64,000 nt of DNA from G963662265 sp963668545 (lineage in GTDB: Bacteria; Spirochaetota; Spirochaetia; CADAEX01): assembly GCA_963668545.1 (NCBI GenBank), contig OY764868.1, positions 62,001 through 126,000 of the forward strand, given 5' to 3'. Position 1 is the stretch's first letter; the number at the start of each line of letters is the position of its first letter. A model generated the notes under the pieces. That model was not told the origin of the DNA. It saw only the letters and a list, made by a program, of their open reading frames with translations, and made no database searches. The translations under genes and the position numbers were made by a program. Positions 1 through 8,477 of the stretch are shown here, one piece after another.

Positions 1-387
1 CAGATTGTTTCAGACTGTGAGGACCAGGTTAACAAGCTGGCGATAAAAACCCCTTCCCTCTATCAGATTACAGATAACCTCAGCGGGGGAAATCAGCAGA
101 AAGTCCTTATTTCAAAATGGCTTCTCAATGCCCCCGATATACTCATTCTTGATGAACCGACCCGTGGTATAGATGTCGGTGCAAAAGCGGAAATTCACAA
201 GCTGATGACCAAACTGGTCCAGGCCGGAAAGGCTGTTATCATGATTTCATCTGAGATGCCTGAGGTCCTTGGAATGAGTGACAGGGTTCTTGTAATGCAT
301 GAGGGGGATCTTGTAGGTGAACTGAACAGGGAGGAAGCGGACCAGGAAAAAATATTGATGCTTGCATCAGGTGAAAAACTTAATTGA
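1..387 (+). CDS. Sugar ABC transporter ATP-binding protein, C-terminal part (RbsA/MglA type)
   Basis: The reading frame is open from the first base, so this is the 3' end of a longer gene. It encodes 128 residues of the second nucleotide-binding domain of a CUT2-class sugar importer ATPase. The ABC signature NLSGGNQQKV and the Walker B stretch ILILDEPTRGIDVGAK are both present and typical of RbsA/MglA/XylG proteins, followed by the conserved SSEMPE switch region. These proteins normally have about 500 residues with two fused ABC domains, so roughly three quarters of the gene lies outside the window. The permease follows after 12 bp and is surely in the same operon. The sugar cannot be read from this fragment. 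Confidence 0.93.
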   Translation, partial: QIVSDCEDQVNKLAIKTPSLYQITDNLSGGNQQKVLISKWLLNAPDILILDEPTRGIDVGAKAEIHKLMTKLVQAGKAVIMISSEMPEVLGMSDRVLVMHEGDLVGELNREEADQEKILMLASGEKLN

Positions 388-399
388 TAGGATAGCTAA

Positions 400-1398
400 A
401 TGAATGAAAAAAAATTAACAGGTAAAGGCCTGCCGAAAGAGGTGAGTATTATTCTCATTCTTCTTGGGATATGTTTATTATTTGAAATTCTGGGCTGGAT
501 TGTTAAGGGGGATACCTTCCTTTTTAATTTCGGCAGAATAAAGCTTATGATTCTTCAGATGTCTGTAATCGGTATTATTGCAATAGGGGTAACACAGATT
601 ATTATTACAGGTGGAATTGACCTTTCATCCGGCTCAGTTGTTGCTTTTGTTGCTGTTGTTGCAGCAAGTTTTGCCCAGTCGGCAAATGCCACAAGGCCCT
701 ATTTTGCCAATCTTGAAGGGACATTCCCTGTCTTTGTTCCTGTAATTATAGGTATCGGTCTTGGGGGTCTGTGCGGTTTTATCAACGGTTTTCTTATTGC
801 AAAAACACATATCCCCCCCTTTATAGCCACCCTTGGGATGATGGTTTCCGCGAGGGGTTTTGCACAGCTTTATACAGAGGGTAAGCCTGTAAGTATGCTT
901 AACGATTCGTACCTCATGCTTGGTTCCGGAATCATGCCGGTTCTTATCTATCTTCTGATGGCATTGATAGCCCATATACTTCTTACACAGACCAAATACG
1001 GAAAGTATGTATATGCTATCGGGGGAAACCAGCATGCAGCTGTTGTTTCAGGGATTAATGTTACAAAATACAAGATAATGATTTATACATATGCAGGTCT
1101 TCTTTCAGGACTTGCGGGAGTTGTTCTCTGCGCAAGGGTCAATTCCGGACAGGCAAGCATGGGTGTAATGTTTGAGCTTGATGCTATTGCTTCAGCTGTA
1201 ATAGGCGGCACATCACTTGATATCGGAGGTATAGGGACAATCGGGGGTACAATTATCGGATCCCTTGTTCTCGGTGTAGTTAAAAGCGGTTTCATATTTC
1301 TCGGCGTAAACGCATATATCCAGGAGATTATCAAGGGAGCTATTATAATAGGGGCTGTGGTCCTTGATGTAATGAGGAACAAGGGAAAATCAAAATAA
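400..1398 (+). CDS. Sugar ABC transporter permease (RbsC/MglC family)
   Basis: Membrane permease of a CUT2 sugar importer, 332 residues, matching the usual 320-340. It has a series of hydrophobic helices, the family motif GGIDLSSGSVVAF in the first half and the EAA-loop-like GGTSLDIGGIGTIGG region in the second, as in MglC and RbsC. It would form the inner-membrane channel energised by the ATPase encoded just upstream (12-bp gap). No binding protein lies downstream, so in this operon the binding protein must be upstream of the window. MglC-type (galactose) is slightly favoured over ribose by the overall look, but the substrate is not established. Confidence 0.92.
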   Translation: MNEKKLTGKGLPKEVSIILILLGICLLFEILGWIVKGDTFLFNFGRIKLMILQMSVIGIIAIGVTQIIITGGIDLSSGSVVAFVAVVAASFAQSANATRPYFANLEGTFPVFVPVIIGIGLGGLCGFINGFLIAKTHIPPFIATLGMMVSARGFAQLYTEGKPVSMLNDSYLMLGSGIMPVLIYLLMALIAHILLTQTKYGKYVYAIGGNQHAAVVSGINVTKYKIMIYTYAGLLSGLAGVVLCARVNSGQASMGVMFELDAIASAVIGGTSLDIGGIGTIGGTIIGSLVLGVVKSGFIFLGVNAYIQEIIKGAIIIGAVVLDVMRNKGKSK

Positions 1399-1470
1399 CA
1401 TAATGATTTACAGGCACCAGCGGTTACGCGTTGGGTGTGGATGATCTTTTATTGTTTTACAGGACTATGC

Positions 1471-1495
1471 AGGACTGCCATCGGCAGTCCTTTTT
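1471..1495 (+). terminator. Intrinsic terminator after the sugar ABC operon
   Basis: A perfect 9-bp stem (AGGACTGCC / GGCAGTCCT) with a 3-nt loop at 1471-1491 is followed by a run of T. It closes the transport operon 70 bp after the permease stop and separates it from the LacI gene. Confidence 0.9.
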
Positions 1496-1521
1496 GTTGT
1501 GAAAAAAAATGCTTTATTTAT

Positions 1522-1559
1522 GAAAAAACGTTTCCAAAAAAGAGGAAATAATAGATAAT
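1522..1559 (+). promoter_or_regulatory. Promoter and possible LacI half-operator, leaderless start of the LacI gene
   Basis: TTTCCA (1531-1536), 17 bp, GATAAT (1554-1559), then 7 nt to the ATG at 1567. No Shine-Dalgarno sequence is close enough to that ATG (GAGGA at 1542 is about 20 nt away), so the mRNA probably starts at or next to the ATG. The -35 region carries AAACGTTT (1526-1533) and shares the half-site CGTTTNCA with the better operator at 2745-2760, which suggests autoregulation. Confidence 0.5.
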
Positions 1560-1566
1560 AGCTTTT

Positions 1567-2577
1567 ATGGAAAGACCTAAAAAAATCACTATAGAAGATG
1601 TTGCTTCCCACAGCGGCTGTTCAAAAGCAACTGTTTCCCGGGTAATTAATCATGACAAGCGTGTAAGACCGGAAACTGCAGAACATATAATGAAATCAAT
1701 AGAAATTCTGGGATATCATCCCAATACAATTGCCAGGGCCCTTTCAGGGGGGAAAACCTTTGAAATAGCTGTTGTTGTTCCTGATAACTGGAAGGCTCAG
1801 CCTTACTATATAAAACTCATTGATGCAATCGAGGATGTTGCAGATGCAAAGGGATATCATATTATACTGAAGCGGAGAAAATATCTTGATTCTGTAATTG
1901 ACCTGGTTAATCAGAAAAGGATAGACGGGCTTATTATAAGGAACATGCAGGTAACTGAACAGGATCTGGGGCTTTTCTCAAGAATGGAAAGAATGGGTAT
2001 CCCTTTCATACTTACCGGGCAGCCGGCAGGGGACTACCCGTTTGTCAAGGCGGATAATATAGGGGGAGGGAGGGCTGTTGCCGCCTTTTTCTGTGAAATG
2101 GGGTATGAAAAAATACTTTATATTTCAGGACCAGAAACCCATATTGATTCAGTTGACCGACTGGCAGGGCTGCGGATCGGGCTTTCTGAAAGCAGGTTTA
2201 ATATGGAAAACCTTTATATTGAAGCAGGGGACTACAGCAAGGAGTCTGGTTATAATGCGGCAAAAAGGTTTTTTTCTTCAGATAAGGCAGATGCTGTCTT
2301 TGCCGCCAATGACAGGATGGCCCTCGGAGCGCTGCTTTATTTCAGGGAAAACTCTATCCGCGTCCCTGAGGATGTTTCGCTTGCCGGATATGATGATAAT
2401 TTCTTTTCTGAATTTCTTTCCCCACCCCTTACATCTGTCAAGCTTCCCATGTCTGAAATAGGAACAATTGCCATGGAATCATTGATCAGTATGATTGAAA
2501 ACAGGGAAAGGAAAGGTATAAATATGATTCTTCCAAGCAGACTGGTTAAAAGGGATTCCTGCAGGATAAAGGCTTAA
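1567..2577 (+). CDS. LacI-family transcriptional regulator
   Basis: 336 residues, the standard LacI/GalR length. The N-terminal helix-turn-helix (about residues 6-55) has ITIEDVASHSGCSKATVSRVIN followed by the hinge helix region with HPNTIARALSGG. The rest is a periplasmic-binding-protein-like sensor domain, with AANDRMALGALLYF and the SLAGYDDN motif of the C-terminal subdomain. It probably binds a sugar or sugar-like effector. A near-palindromic operator with the central CG typical of this family lies just before the next operon (2745-2760), so its main target is likely the importer at 2790-6738. A related half-site lies in its own promoter. Confidence 0.93.
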   Translation: MERPKKITIEDVASHSGCSKATVSRVINHDKRVRPETAEHIMKSIEILGYHPNTIARALSGGKTFEIAVVVPDNWKAQPYYIKLIDAIEDVADAKGYHIILKRRKYLDSVIDLVNQKRIDGLIIRNMQVTEQDLGLFSRMERMGIPFILTGQPAGDYPFVKADNIGGGRAVAAFFCEMGYEKILYISGPETHIDSVDRLAGLRIGLSESRFNMENLYIEAGDYSKESGYNAAKRFFSSDKADAVFAANDRMALGALLYFRENSIRVPEDVSLAGYDDNFFSEFLSPPLTSVKLPMSEIGTIAMESLISMIENRERKGINMILPSRLVKRDSCRIKA

Positions 2578-2702
2578 AAGAAGCATCTAAAACTGTTTTT
2601 GAATCGGTTCGGAAACAGATTCTTCATATTTCTTTCAGGGCTGCACTAATTATTTCCTGTTTATTGATTATTTTTTTATTGGCAGGGAATTGGAAATACT
2701 GC

Positions 2703-2730
2703 TTGACCTGATCAGATGTTGGTGTATAAT
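2703..2730 (+). promoter_or_regulatory. Sigma70-type promoter of the LacI-linked ABC operon
   Basis: TTGACC (2703-2708), 16-bp spacer, TATAAT (2725-2730). The predicted start site is near 2737, just before the operator at 2745-2760, and the first gene begins at 2790 after a good AGGAGG-like ribosome-binding site. Confidence 0.75.
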
Positions 2731-2744
2731 AAAATGACTTAAAA

Positions 2745-2760
2745 ATGTAACCGTTTACAT
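2745..2760 (+). promoter_or_regulatory. Probable LacI-family operator
   Basis: ATGTAACCGTTTACAT is a 16-bp near-perfect palindrome with one mismatched symmetric pair, and has the central CG diagnostic of LacI/GalR sites. It lies a few bases downstream of the expected transcription start, where a bound repressor would block initiation or early elongation. The adjacent upstream gene is a LacI regulator. Confidence 0.7.
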
Positions 2761-2789
2761 AATAAAAGCAAAAACAAATAGGAGGAAAG

Positions 2790-3944
2790 ATGAAAAAGTT
2801 ATTAATAATGACTCTCATCGTAATGCTTTCTGCAACTCTCGTGTTTGCAGGGGGAAAAAGTGAAAAGGAAAAGATTGTTCTTATGACAGCAGGTGACTCA
2901 AACATGCTTGCTTTCCAGCAGAATGTTCTTGCCCCGCAGTTTACGGAAATTAATCCGGAAACAGGTGTTATGCCTGTTCATACAGGGCCGGGTAATGCGG
3001 GCTCCCAGAGGATCTATGAAAAGCTTCTTGCCGAGAGCAAATCAAACAAGGAAGCATGGGATGTTGATGTTGCAGTTGTTCATCAGATTTTCATGAAGTG
3101 GGCAATGGAAGATGGTCTTCTAATGAAATTTACAGATGATATTGATACTCAGAAATATGTTACATCACCTTTCGCCAAAAGCGCGTTGGGAGTGGATGTT
3201 TCAGGTTATGCTATCCCGATGTTCCACAGCCAGACAGCTCTTGCGTATAATCCCAAGTATGTAAAAAACCCTCCTAAAAGCTATGAAGAGCTTGTTGAAT
3301 GGGTTGAAAAAAATCCCGGTAAATTCGGATACAACGGGGTCAAGGGGGGAGCATCAGGTGTTTCCTTTGTAGTCGGATGGGTTTACTGGAAAACAGGAAA
3401 TTATGAGAAACTGGCAGTGAAGGGACCGATTGAACAGTCTGAAATTGATTCATGGGAAGGCGCTTTCAAGGACCTTGAAAAGTTTAATGAGAATGTTACA
3501 TATACAGCAGGAAATGTCGGTACTCTTGATGCTCTGAACCGCGGTGAAATATGGATGGGTCCTGTATGGGTTGATATGTTTTTCACTTTCAAAAAGGAAG
3601 GCAAGCTTTCTCCTGAAACAAAGATGATTCTCCCTTCACCCGGAATGCCTGGCCAGCCTATGTATTATGTTATTCCCAAAAAAGCTGCACACCCAGAGGC
3701 TGCAAAAAAATATATTGAATTTGCAACAACACCAGAAGTACAGGGAAGAGAAATTGTTGAAAGGTTCAACTGGTATCCCGGTATTGATGGTTCATATCTT
3801 GAAGGAAAAGTTCCTGATGCAGTTTATGATAAAATATACAGCGATGTTTCTCCAAAAGACCTTCAGGAAAAGGGTAAGGCATTTCCACTTGCCGACTATC
3901 ACACAGCAATTCTTGAATCTTATGAAAAGTGGGTTAAAAAATAA
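2790..3944 (+). CDS. ABC transporter extracellular solute-binding protein (family 1, YnjB-like)
   Basis: 384 residues. A signal peptide covers about residues 1-20 and ends in VFAGGKSEKEK. There is no cysteine at the cleavage site, so it is probably released into the periplasm or held by a non-lipid route. The mature part has the fold signature of family 1 binding proteins, including the NPPKSYEELVEW segment seen in YnjB-like and iron/sugar-type proteins. It is first in an operon with two permeases and an ATPase, and the next gene overlaps it by one base. The preceding LacI operator suggests a carbohydrate-related ligand, but the substrate is unknown. Confidence 0.88.
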   Translation: MKKLLIMTLIVMLSATLVFAGGKSEKEKIVLMTAGDSNMLAFQQNVLAPQFTEINPETGVMPVHTGPGNAGSQRIYEKLLAESKSNKEAWDVDVAVVHQIFMKWAMEDGLLMKFTDDIDTQKYVTSPFAKSALGVDVSGYAIPMFHSQTALAYNPKYVKNPPKSYEELVEWVEKNPGKFGYNGVKGGASGVSFVVGWVYWKTGNYEKLAVKGPIEQSEIDSWEGAFKDLEKFNENVTYTAGNVGTLDALNRGEIWMGPVWVDMFFTFKKEGKLSPETKMILPSPGMPGQPMYYVIPKKAAHPEAAKKYIEFATTPEVQGREIVERFNWYPGIDGSYLEGKVPDAVYDKIYSDVSPKDLQEKGKAFPLADYHTAILESYEKWVKK

Positions 3945-4810
3945 TGAGCAGTATTGCTGTTAAAAGACAGGGATTTCACATCCCTGTCTACATGATGCTT
4001 CTTTTTCCTGCAGTTACTTTCATCATTATTATGTATGCATATCCCTTTATCATGTCTTTTGCAAAAAGCTTTCTTGTTGACGGGGATATTACACTTGATA
4101 ACTACAGGAAATCACTTGAGCTTTATTCAGGAGATATTATATTTACCTTTACAGTTACTGTTTTCAACAGTCTTCTGGCAACAGCACTCGGTATTCTCCT
4201 TTCTGTGTATTTCAGGGTAAGAGATTCTGCTGTTTCAAGAACACTTGCCAAACTTTACAGAATACCAATATTTATCCCGTTTGTTGTTGTTTCACAGATG
4301 ATGAACAGTTTTCTTGCACCGCATGGAATGCTTAATCTTCTGCTTGGAAGGATAGGGGTTGTGGATCTTGATAATCCTCTGCAGCTCTTCAACTTTGCAG
4401 GGCTTTCATTCGGTTTTATCTGGAAGCTGGTTCCGTTTACAGTGATGATTATATTCGGCGGTTTTCAGATGATAGATAACAGCTATATTGAGGCAGCAAG
4501 AAGTGCGGGTGCGAAACTCCGCCATGTAATTGTTAAAATTCTGATACCCATGAACAGGTCCAGCATTCTTGTGGCTCTTGTTCTTGTCTATTCCCAGATT
4601 GTCGGCACATTCACACTTCCCTACATGCTTATCGGAGGGAAAATACCGACTACAATTACAGTTGATATAGCACACAGGGTTAATTATTACAGGGATTTCG
4701 GAGTTGCAAACGCACTCGGTATTTTTTCATACATTATGGTAATTATAACTGCTGTCTATTACCTGAGAATGAATATAAAGGATGCAAAATCAGCGCAGCC
4801 TAAATTCTAA
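3944..4810 (+). CDS. ABC transporter permease, first subunit
   Basis: 288 residues with about six hydrophobic helices and a binding-protein-dependent permease domain. The EAA-type coupling loop reads YIEAARSAGAKLRHVIVKILIP, which contacts the ATPase. The start ATG shares one base with the stop of the binding-protein gene (TAATG), showing translational coupling. It would pair with the second permease at 4833-5663 as a heterodimer in the inner membrane. It belongs to the MetI-like CUT1/Fe-type permease group and the substrate is not identifiable. Confidence 0.9.
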   Translation: MSSIAVKRQGFHIPVYMMLLFPAVTFIIIMYAYPFIMSFAKSFLVDGDITLDNYRKSLELYSGDIIFTFTVTVFNSLLATALGILLSVYFRVRDSAVSRTLAKLYRIPIFIPFVVVSQMMNSFLAPHGMLNLLLGRIGVVDLDNPLQLFNFAGLSFGFIWKLVPFTVMIIFGGFQMIDNSYIEAARSAGAKLRHVIVKILIPMNRSSILVALVLVYSQIVGTFTLPYMLIGGKIPTTITVDIAHRVNYYRDFGVANALGIFSYIMVIITAVYYLRMNIKDAKSAQPKF

Positions 4811-4832
4811 CTTGCTATTCAGAAGGAAAAAA

Positions 4833-5663
4833 ATGAAAGGTAAAAGGTTTTATATAAATTCGGGATTTGAGATAGTTCTTTTCATATTGTCAATATTAAT
4901 CCTTTTCGGTCCGATGCTCAGTCTCGGTCTATGGTCTGTTGCTGAAAAATGGTTCTGGCCCCATATATTCCCCCAGGAGGTGGGATTTTCATACTGGGCA
5001 CAGGCACTCGGCATTCAGAAGAGTTTTGCAATCGGAGCGGTAAGTATTGTACCTGCATTTATCAGGTCTATTATAATTGCAGTTGTCACAGTAATTCTTT
5101 CGATGGGGATTGCCATTCCTGCCGGATATGCCCTCGCGAAATACAGGGTTCCGTTTGCCAGTGTTCTTCTGCTTCTTTTCCTTATGCCCAATGCATTCCC
5201 CCAGCAGCCGATATTTGTAAACCTGTTAAGTATTTTTACGAAATGGGGGATGGCCGGAACAGTAGGCGGGGTGCTTATGGTTCATGTCCTTGTAGGTCTT
5301 GTATATGGTGTATGGATTACAAGTTCCACATTCAAGGCAATACCCAACCACCTTATAGAAGCTGCAAGAAGTGTAGGTGCAAGCAGCAGGGTAGCTTTCA
5401 TGAGAATAACACTTCCTCTTGCGGCTCCCGGTCTTCTTGCCAGTTCTGTATTTGTATTTATTACATCGCTTGATGAATTTACAGGTACTTTCTTTATAGG
5501 GCTGCCGTTTGTTAATACGCTTCCGCTTACACTTTATTCAGCAAGCGGAACAAATATGCAGTTTGCATCTGTGATCGGTGTGCTTCTTTTAATACCCAGT
5601 ATTCTTTTTATGTCGCTGGTTCAGAAGCTGCTTAAAGCTGAATATGTCGGCGGTATGGGCTGA
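4833..5663 (+). CDS. ABC transporter permease, second subunit
   Basis: 276 residues from the ATG at 4833, chosen because AGAAGGA sits 6 nt upstream. An in-frame ATG at 4782 lies inside the previous gene and lacks such a site. It has six membrane segments and the coupling loop LIEAARSVGASSRVAFMRITLPLA. It forms the transmembrane channel together with the product of 3944-4810. The ATPase gene starts 16 bp after its stop, so all four genes form one operon. Confidence 0.9.
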   Translation: MKGKRFYINSGFEIVLFILSILILFGPMLSLGLWSVAEKWFWPHIFPQEVGFSYWAQALGIQKSFAIGAVSIVPAFIRSIIIAVVTVILSMGIAIPAGYALAKYRVPFASVLLLLFLMPNAFPQQPIFVNLLSIFTKWGMAGTVGGVLMVHVLVGLVYGVWITSSTFKAIPNHLIEAARSVGASSRVAFMRITLPLAAPGLLASSVFVFITSLDEFTGTFFIGLPFVNTLPLTLYSASGTNMQFASVIGVLLLIPSILFMSLVQKLLKAEYVGGMG

Positions 5664-5679
5664 TAGAAGAGGAGAAATT

Positions 5680-6738
5680 ATGTCAGATCTAAAGATTAAA
5701 AATATATACAAAAAATATGGTAAAACGCAGATACTGAACGGATTGAGCCTTGATGTAAAGGAGGGGGAGCTTGTCACTCTCCTCGGACCGTCAGGCTGCG
5801 GTAAAACAACAACACTGAGGTGTATTACAGGATTTCTCAATCCCGACAGGGGAAATATTCTTATCGGTGACAGGGATATAACAGATATCCCCCCCGAAAA
5901 GAGGGGGATAGGGCTGGTGTTTCAGAATTATGCACTCTGGCCCCATATGACAATCAGCGAAAACCTTTCTTTCGGGCTGAAACTCAGGGGGATGGAGAAC
6001 AGCAGGATAGAAGAAAAGGTGCGAGAGGGGCTCAGTATTGTCAAGCTTGACGGTTACGGTGACAGATACCCCAGGCAGCTGTCAGGCGGTCAGCAGCAGA
6101 GGGTTGCTCTTGCACGTGCAATCGTTCTTGAGCCGGATATCCTCCTTCTGGATGAGCCCCTCTCAAACCTTGATGCACTGTTGAGAGAGCAGATGAGGTT
6201 TGAAATAGGCCAGATCCACAGAAAATACGGTATAACTACAGTCTATGTTACTCATGACCAGACTGAAGCAATGGTTATTTCAGACAAGATTGTAATTCTT
6301 GACAGGGGGGAAATTATGCAGGAAGGGGCCCCTGCTGATATCTATTCAAATCCAGCAAACAGGTTTGTTGCAGGGTTTATGGGAACTACAAACTTCATTC
6401 CCGCTTCTGTCAGGGAAAATAACGGCAGAAATTATGTCATGTCAACTGAAAGGGGCAGACTGATAAAGTGCTTCGGCTCCGGCAGCATCAGTGCCGGTAA
6501 AGGGGAAATTGCTGTAAGGCCTGAAAACATTACATTCTGCCCGTCTTCAGAAGCAGGTGAAAATGTTTTTGATGCAAAAGTAACCAGAGCTTCATATACA
6601 GGAGATATGGTTGATTATGAACTTGATTTTGACGGAATAGCTTTAAGAGCAAGAGGGGGTGTGAGACAGCGCTCTGAAGCAGGAGACAGTGTTGTAATAA
6701 AAATTGATCCTGAACAGACACCTGTGCTTTTCAAATAG
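5680..6738 (+). CDS. ABC transporter ATP-binding protein (PotA/FbpC/UgpC type)
   Basis: 352 residues from the ATG at 5680, which follows a strong AGAGGAGA ribosome-binding site; a start 36 bp upstream would overlap the permease gene. Walker A is GPSGCGKTT (about residues 36-44), the signature is LSGGQQQRV, Walker B is ILLLDEPLSNLD, and the switch histidine lies in VYVTHDQTEA. The C-terminal 80-90 residues look like a TOBE regulatory domain. It powers the importer encoded by the three preceding genes. Confidence 0.93.
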   Translation: MSDLKIKNIYKKYGKTQILNGLSLDVKEGELVTLLGPSGCGKTTTLRCITGFLNPDRGNILIGDRDITDIPPEKRGIGLVFQNYALWPHMTISENLSFGLKLRGMENSRIEEKVREGLSIVKLDGYGDRYPRQLSGGQQQRVALARAIVLEPDILLLDEPLSNLDALLREQMRFEIGQIHRKYGITTVYVTHDQTEAMVISDKIVILDRGEIMQEGAPADIYSNPANRFVAGFMGTTNFIPASVRENNGRNYVMSTERGRLIKCFGSGSISAGKGEIAVRPENITFCPSSEAGENVFDAKVTRASYTGDMVDYELDFDGIALRARGGVRQRSEAGDSVVIKIDPEQTPVLFK

Positions 6739-6743
6739 AAATT

Positions 6744-7376
6744 ATGAGGATAGAAGATTTTACAATTGAAAAATATAAATCAGGGGAGCTGTTTAAGGCA
6801 GTTCCCCACTTTGAAATGCTCAAAAATGTGATTGAAAACGATTCTTTTCACGATAATGACAGTGTTTACAATCATACTCTCAGAGTTGCTGAAAGTATCA
6901 GGGATATTGCTCTTGGTAACAGTCATTATAGAAATTATTTCTGCAGGACTGTGAAAAAATCAGTTTTACTTGATCTTATCACAGCTGCAGCACTTTTTCA
7001 TGATACTGGGAAGCTTCAGACTTATAAAAAAAGAGATGGAGTGACATCGTGTGAAGGTCATGAAATGGTGAGTTACTCGATAGTATCAGAATATCTTTCT
7101 TCCACTGAAGGGGATGATGCTGAAAAAGAGATTGTCAGGGAAATTGTAAGACAGCATGCTGTTTTCTACCCTTATCTTGATCCTCAAAATGACAGCATTG
7201 AGAATGATTTTATCAGACTTGAAAAAGAGCTGAAGCTGTATCCTGAACTCCTGCTTTTCTGCATTGCTGATATTAGAGGTTCACAGCTTAAAGATAATGA
7301 TTTAGAATTATACCTGTTTAAAGACAGTTTTCTCTGCAGAAAACTCTCTGATTATACTGGGGCAGCAGCTCTCTGA
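6744..7376 (+). CDS. HD-domain metal-dependent phosphohydrolase, function unknown
   Basis: 210 residues, starting 5 bp after the ATPase gene and therefore part of the LacI-controlled operon. The HD signature is visible: H in YNHTLRVAESI, the HD pair in ALFHDTGKL, a further H in GHEMVSYS, and a D in the C-terminal region (FCIADIRGS). This arrangement resembles the HD domain of CCA-adding enzymes and related nucleotide or phosphoester hydrolases. No nucleotidyltransferase or sensor domain is attached. Cotranscription with an importer suggests it acts on an imported or phosphorylated compound, but no substrate can be named. Confidence 0.75.
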   Translation: MRIEDFTIEKYKSGELFKAVPHFEMLKNVIENDSFHDNDSVYNHTLRVAESIRDIALGNSHYRNYFCRTVKKSVLLDLITAAALFHDTGKLQTYKKRDGVTSCEGHEMVSYSIVSEYLSSTEGDDAEKEIVREIVRQHAVFYPYLDPQNDSIENDFIRLEKELKLYPELLLFCIADIRGSQLKDNDLELYLFKDSFLCRKLSDYTGAAAL

Positions 7377-7418
7377 TGCTCCTGTATGATTATTTTATGC
7401 TGACAGCAGGAAATTATA

Positions 7419-8384
7419 ATGGCAAAAGAGAAACAGCGGCTCAGAAAAAAGGATCTTGTTGAAAATATTTTTCTTCTCCTCTCACGGGAATTCGACCAGC
7501 AGGATGAGGTTGATGATATAAGGAATATCAGAATCCCTGTTGAAAAAGTCGGCTGTTTTTTAAGCGAAAACTATAATCTCAAATACAGCAGCAATAATTA
7601 CATTTTTACACAGCTGAGAAGTTTTGAAGAGGAGAACTGTCTCCGCCTTTTTGAGAAAATTTCCGATCCTTCCGGTTCTACAGAGTTCTACATAGCTGTA
7701 TACAGCGGAATCAACAGTTTCAATCAGAAAAAATATCTCTATGCAGCATCAAAACTGAAGATAACCAATGGCCTTTATGAAAGGATTGAGCACTATATAA
7801 CACAGAGAAGAAAAAAAAGCCTTAATATACTGCTTGGTGCAGGAGTCGTAATTCATCATCTTGCATCGCTGATAGCGGAAAAAGGGAAACTGCTTGATAT
7901 TGAATTCAATATCTATACCCACAGCACATCAATTATTGATCTTTTCATGCAGCCTGAATCAGATTTTGAAAACTTTAATATCTATACACGCACAGGGAAG
8001 ATTGATCTCCAGAATTTCACGATAATTGATATGTTTAAAGATTTCTACAGTGAGGTTGATTTTGATTTCATTTTCCAGGGTACAAGCTGTATATATAAAA
8101 ACTGTCTCTATGTCAGTTCAGAAGAGGAGAGCAGGATAAAACAGGATATACTGCGGAAAGGGAAGGGTGAAAAAGTTCTTGTTCTGCTTAAAAAGGAATT
8201 CAGGGAGGAGGAACCTCGGGCCATGCACAGTTACGGATATATTTCTGATTATAATTATCTGATTGTTCCGGAAAAAGGAACTTCATCAGGGAGAAAGAAA
8301 CACGATTTAATCTTTGAGGAATATAAGAAAAACCTCGTTCCTGAAATTATTCATTATAATTATTCAATTTACAAAAACAGGTAG
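7419..8384 (+). CDS. Divergent DeoR-type regulator-like protein (sugar-phosphate sensor fold)
   Basis: 321 residues with no clear database-style name. The C-terminal half (about residues 135-300) follows the order of the DeoR sensor domain: LNILLGAGVVIHHLASLIAE, then NIYTHSTSIIDLF, then a VDFDFIFQGTSCIYKN segment, then ILRKGKGEKVLVLLKKEF and a final YLIVPEKG. This matches the ISOCOT-fold layout of GlpR/DeoR proteins. The N-terminal 130 residues are basic at the start and could carry a winged helix, but the usual LxxxGxVxVxxLA pattern of DeoR proteins is not evident. It comes 42 bp after the HD gene and may sense a phosphorylated product of the imported substrate. Confidence 0.5.
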   Translation: MAKEKQRLRKKDLVENIFLLLSREFDQQDEVDDIRNIRIPVEKVGCFLSENYNLKYSSNNYIFTQLRSFEEENCLRLFEKISDPSGSTEFYIAVYSGINSFNQKKYLYAASKLKITNGLYERIEHYITQRRKKSLNILLGAGVVIHHLASLIAEKGKLLDIEFNIYTHSTSIIDLFMQPESDFENFNIYTRTGKIDLQNFTIIDMFKDFYSEVDFDFIFQGTSCIYKNCLYVSSEEESRIKQDILRKGKGEKVLVLLKKEFREEEPRAMHSYGYISDYNYLIVPEKGTSSGRKKHDLIFEEYKKNLVPEIIHYNYSIYKNR

Positions 8385-8477
8385 AAGATTTTCAGGGAAT
8401 GTGGATAAAAAAACCTCTCTCTGAGGAGAGGCTGATTTCCATGAAATAAAAACTGCTCGGGGTTTTTCAGGCAGATA

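Noticed and set aside
8414..8430. Hairpin CCTCTC/GAGAGG as a terminator of the DeoR-like gene
   Set aside because: The stem is only 6 bp and no T run follows; it may contribute to stability but cannot be called a terminator.
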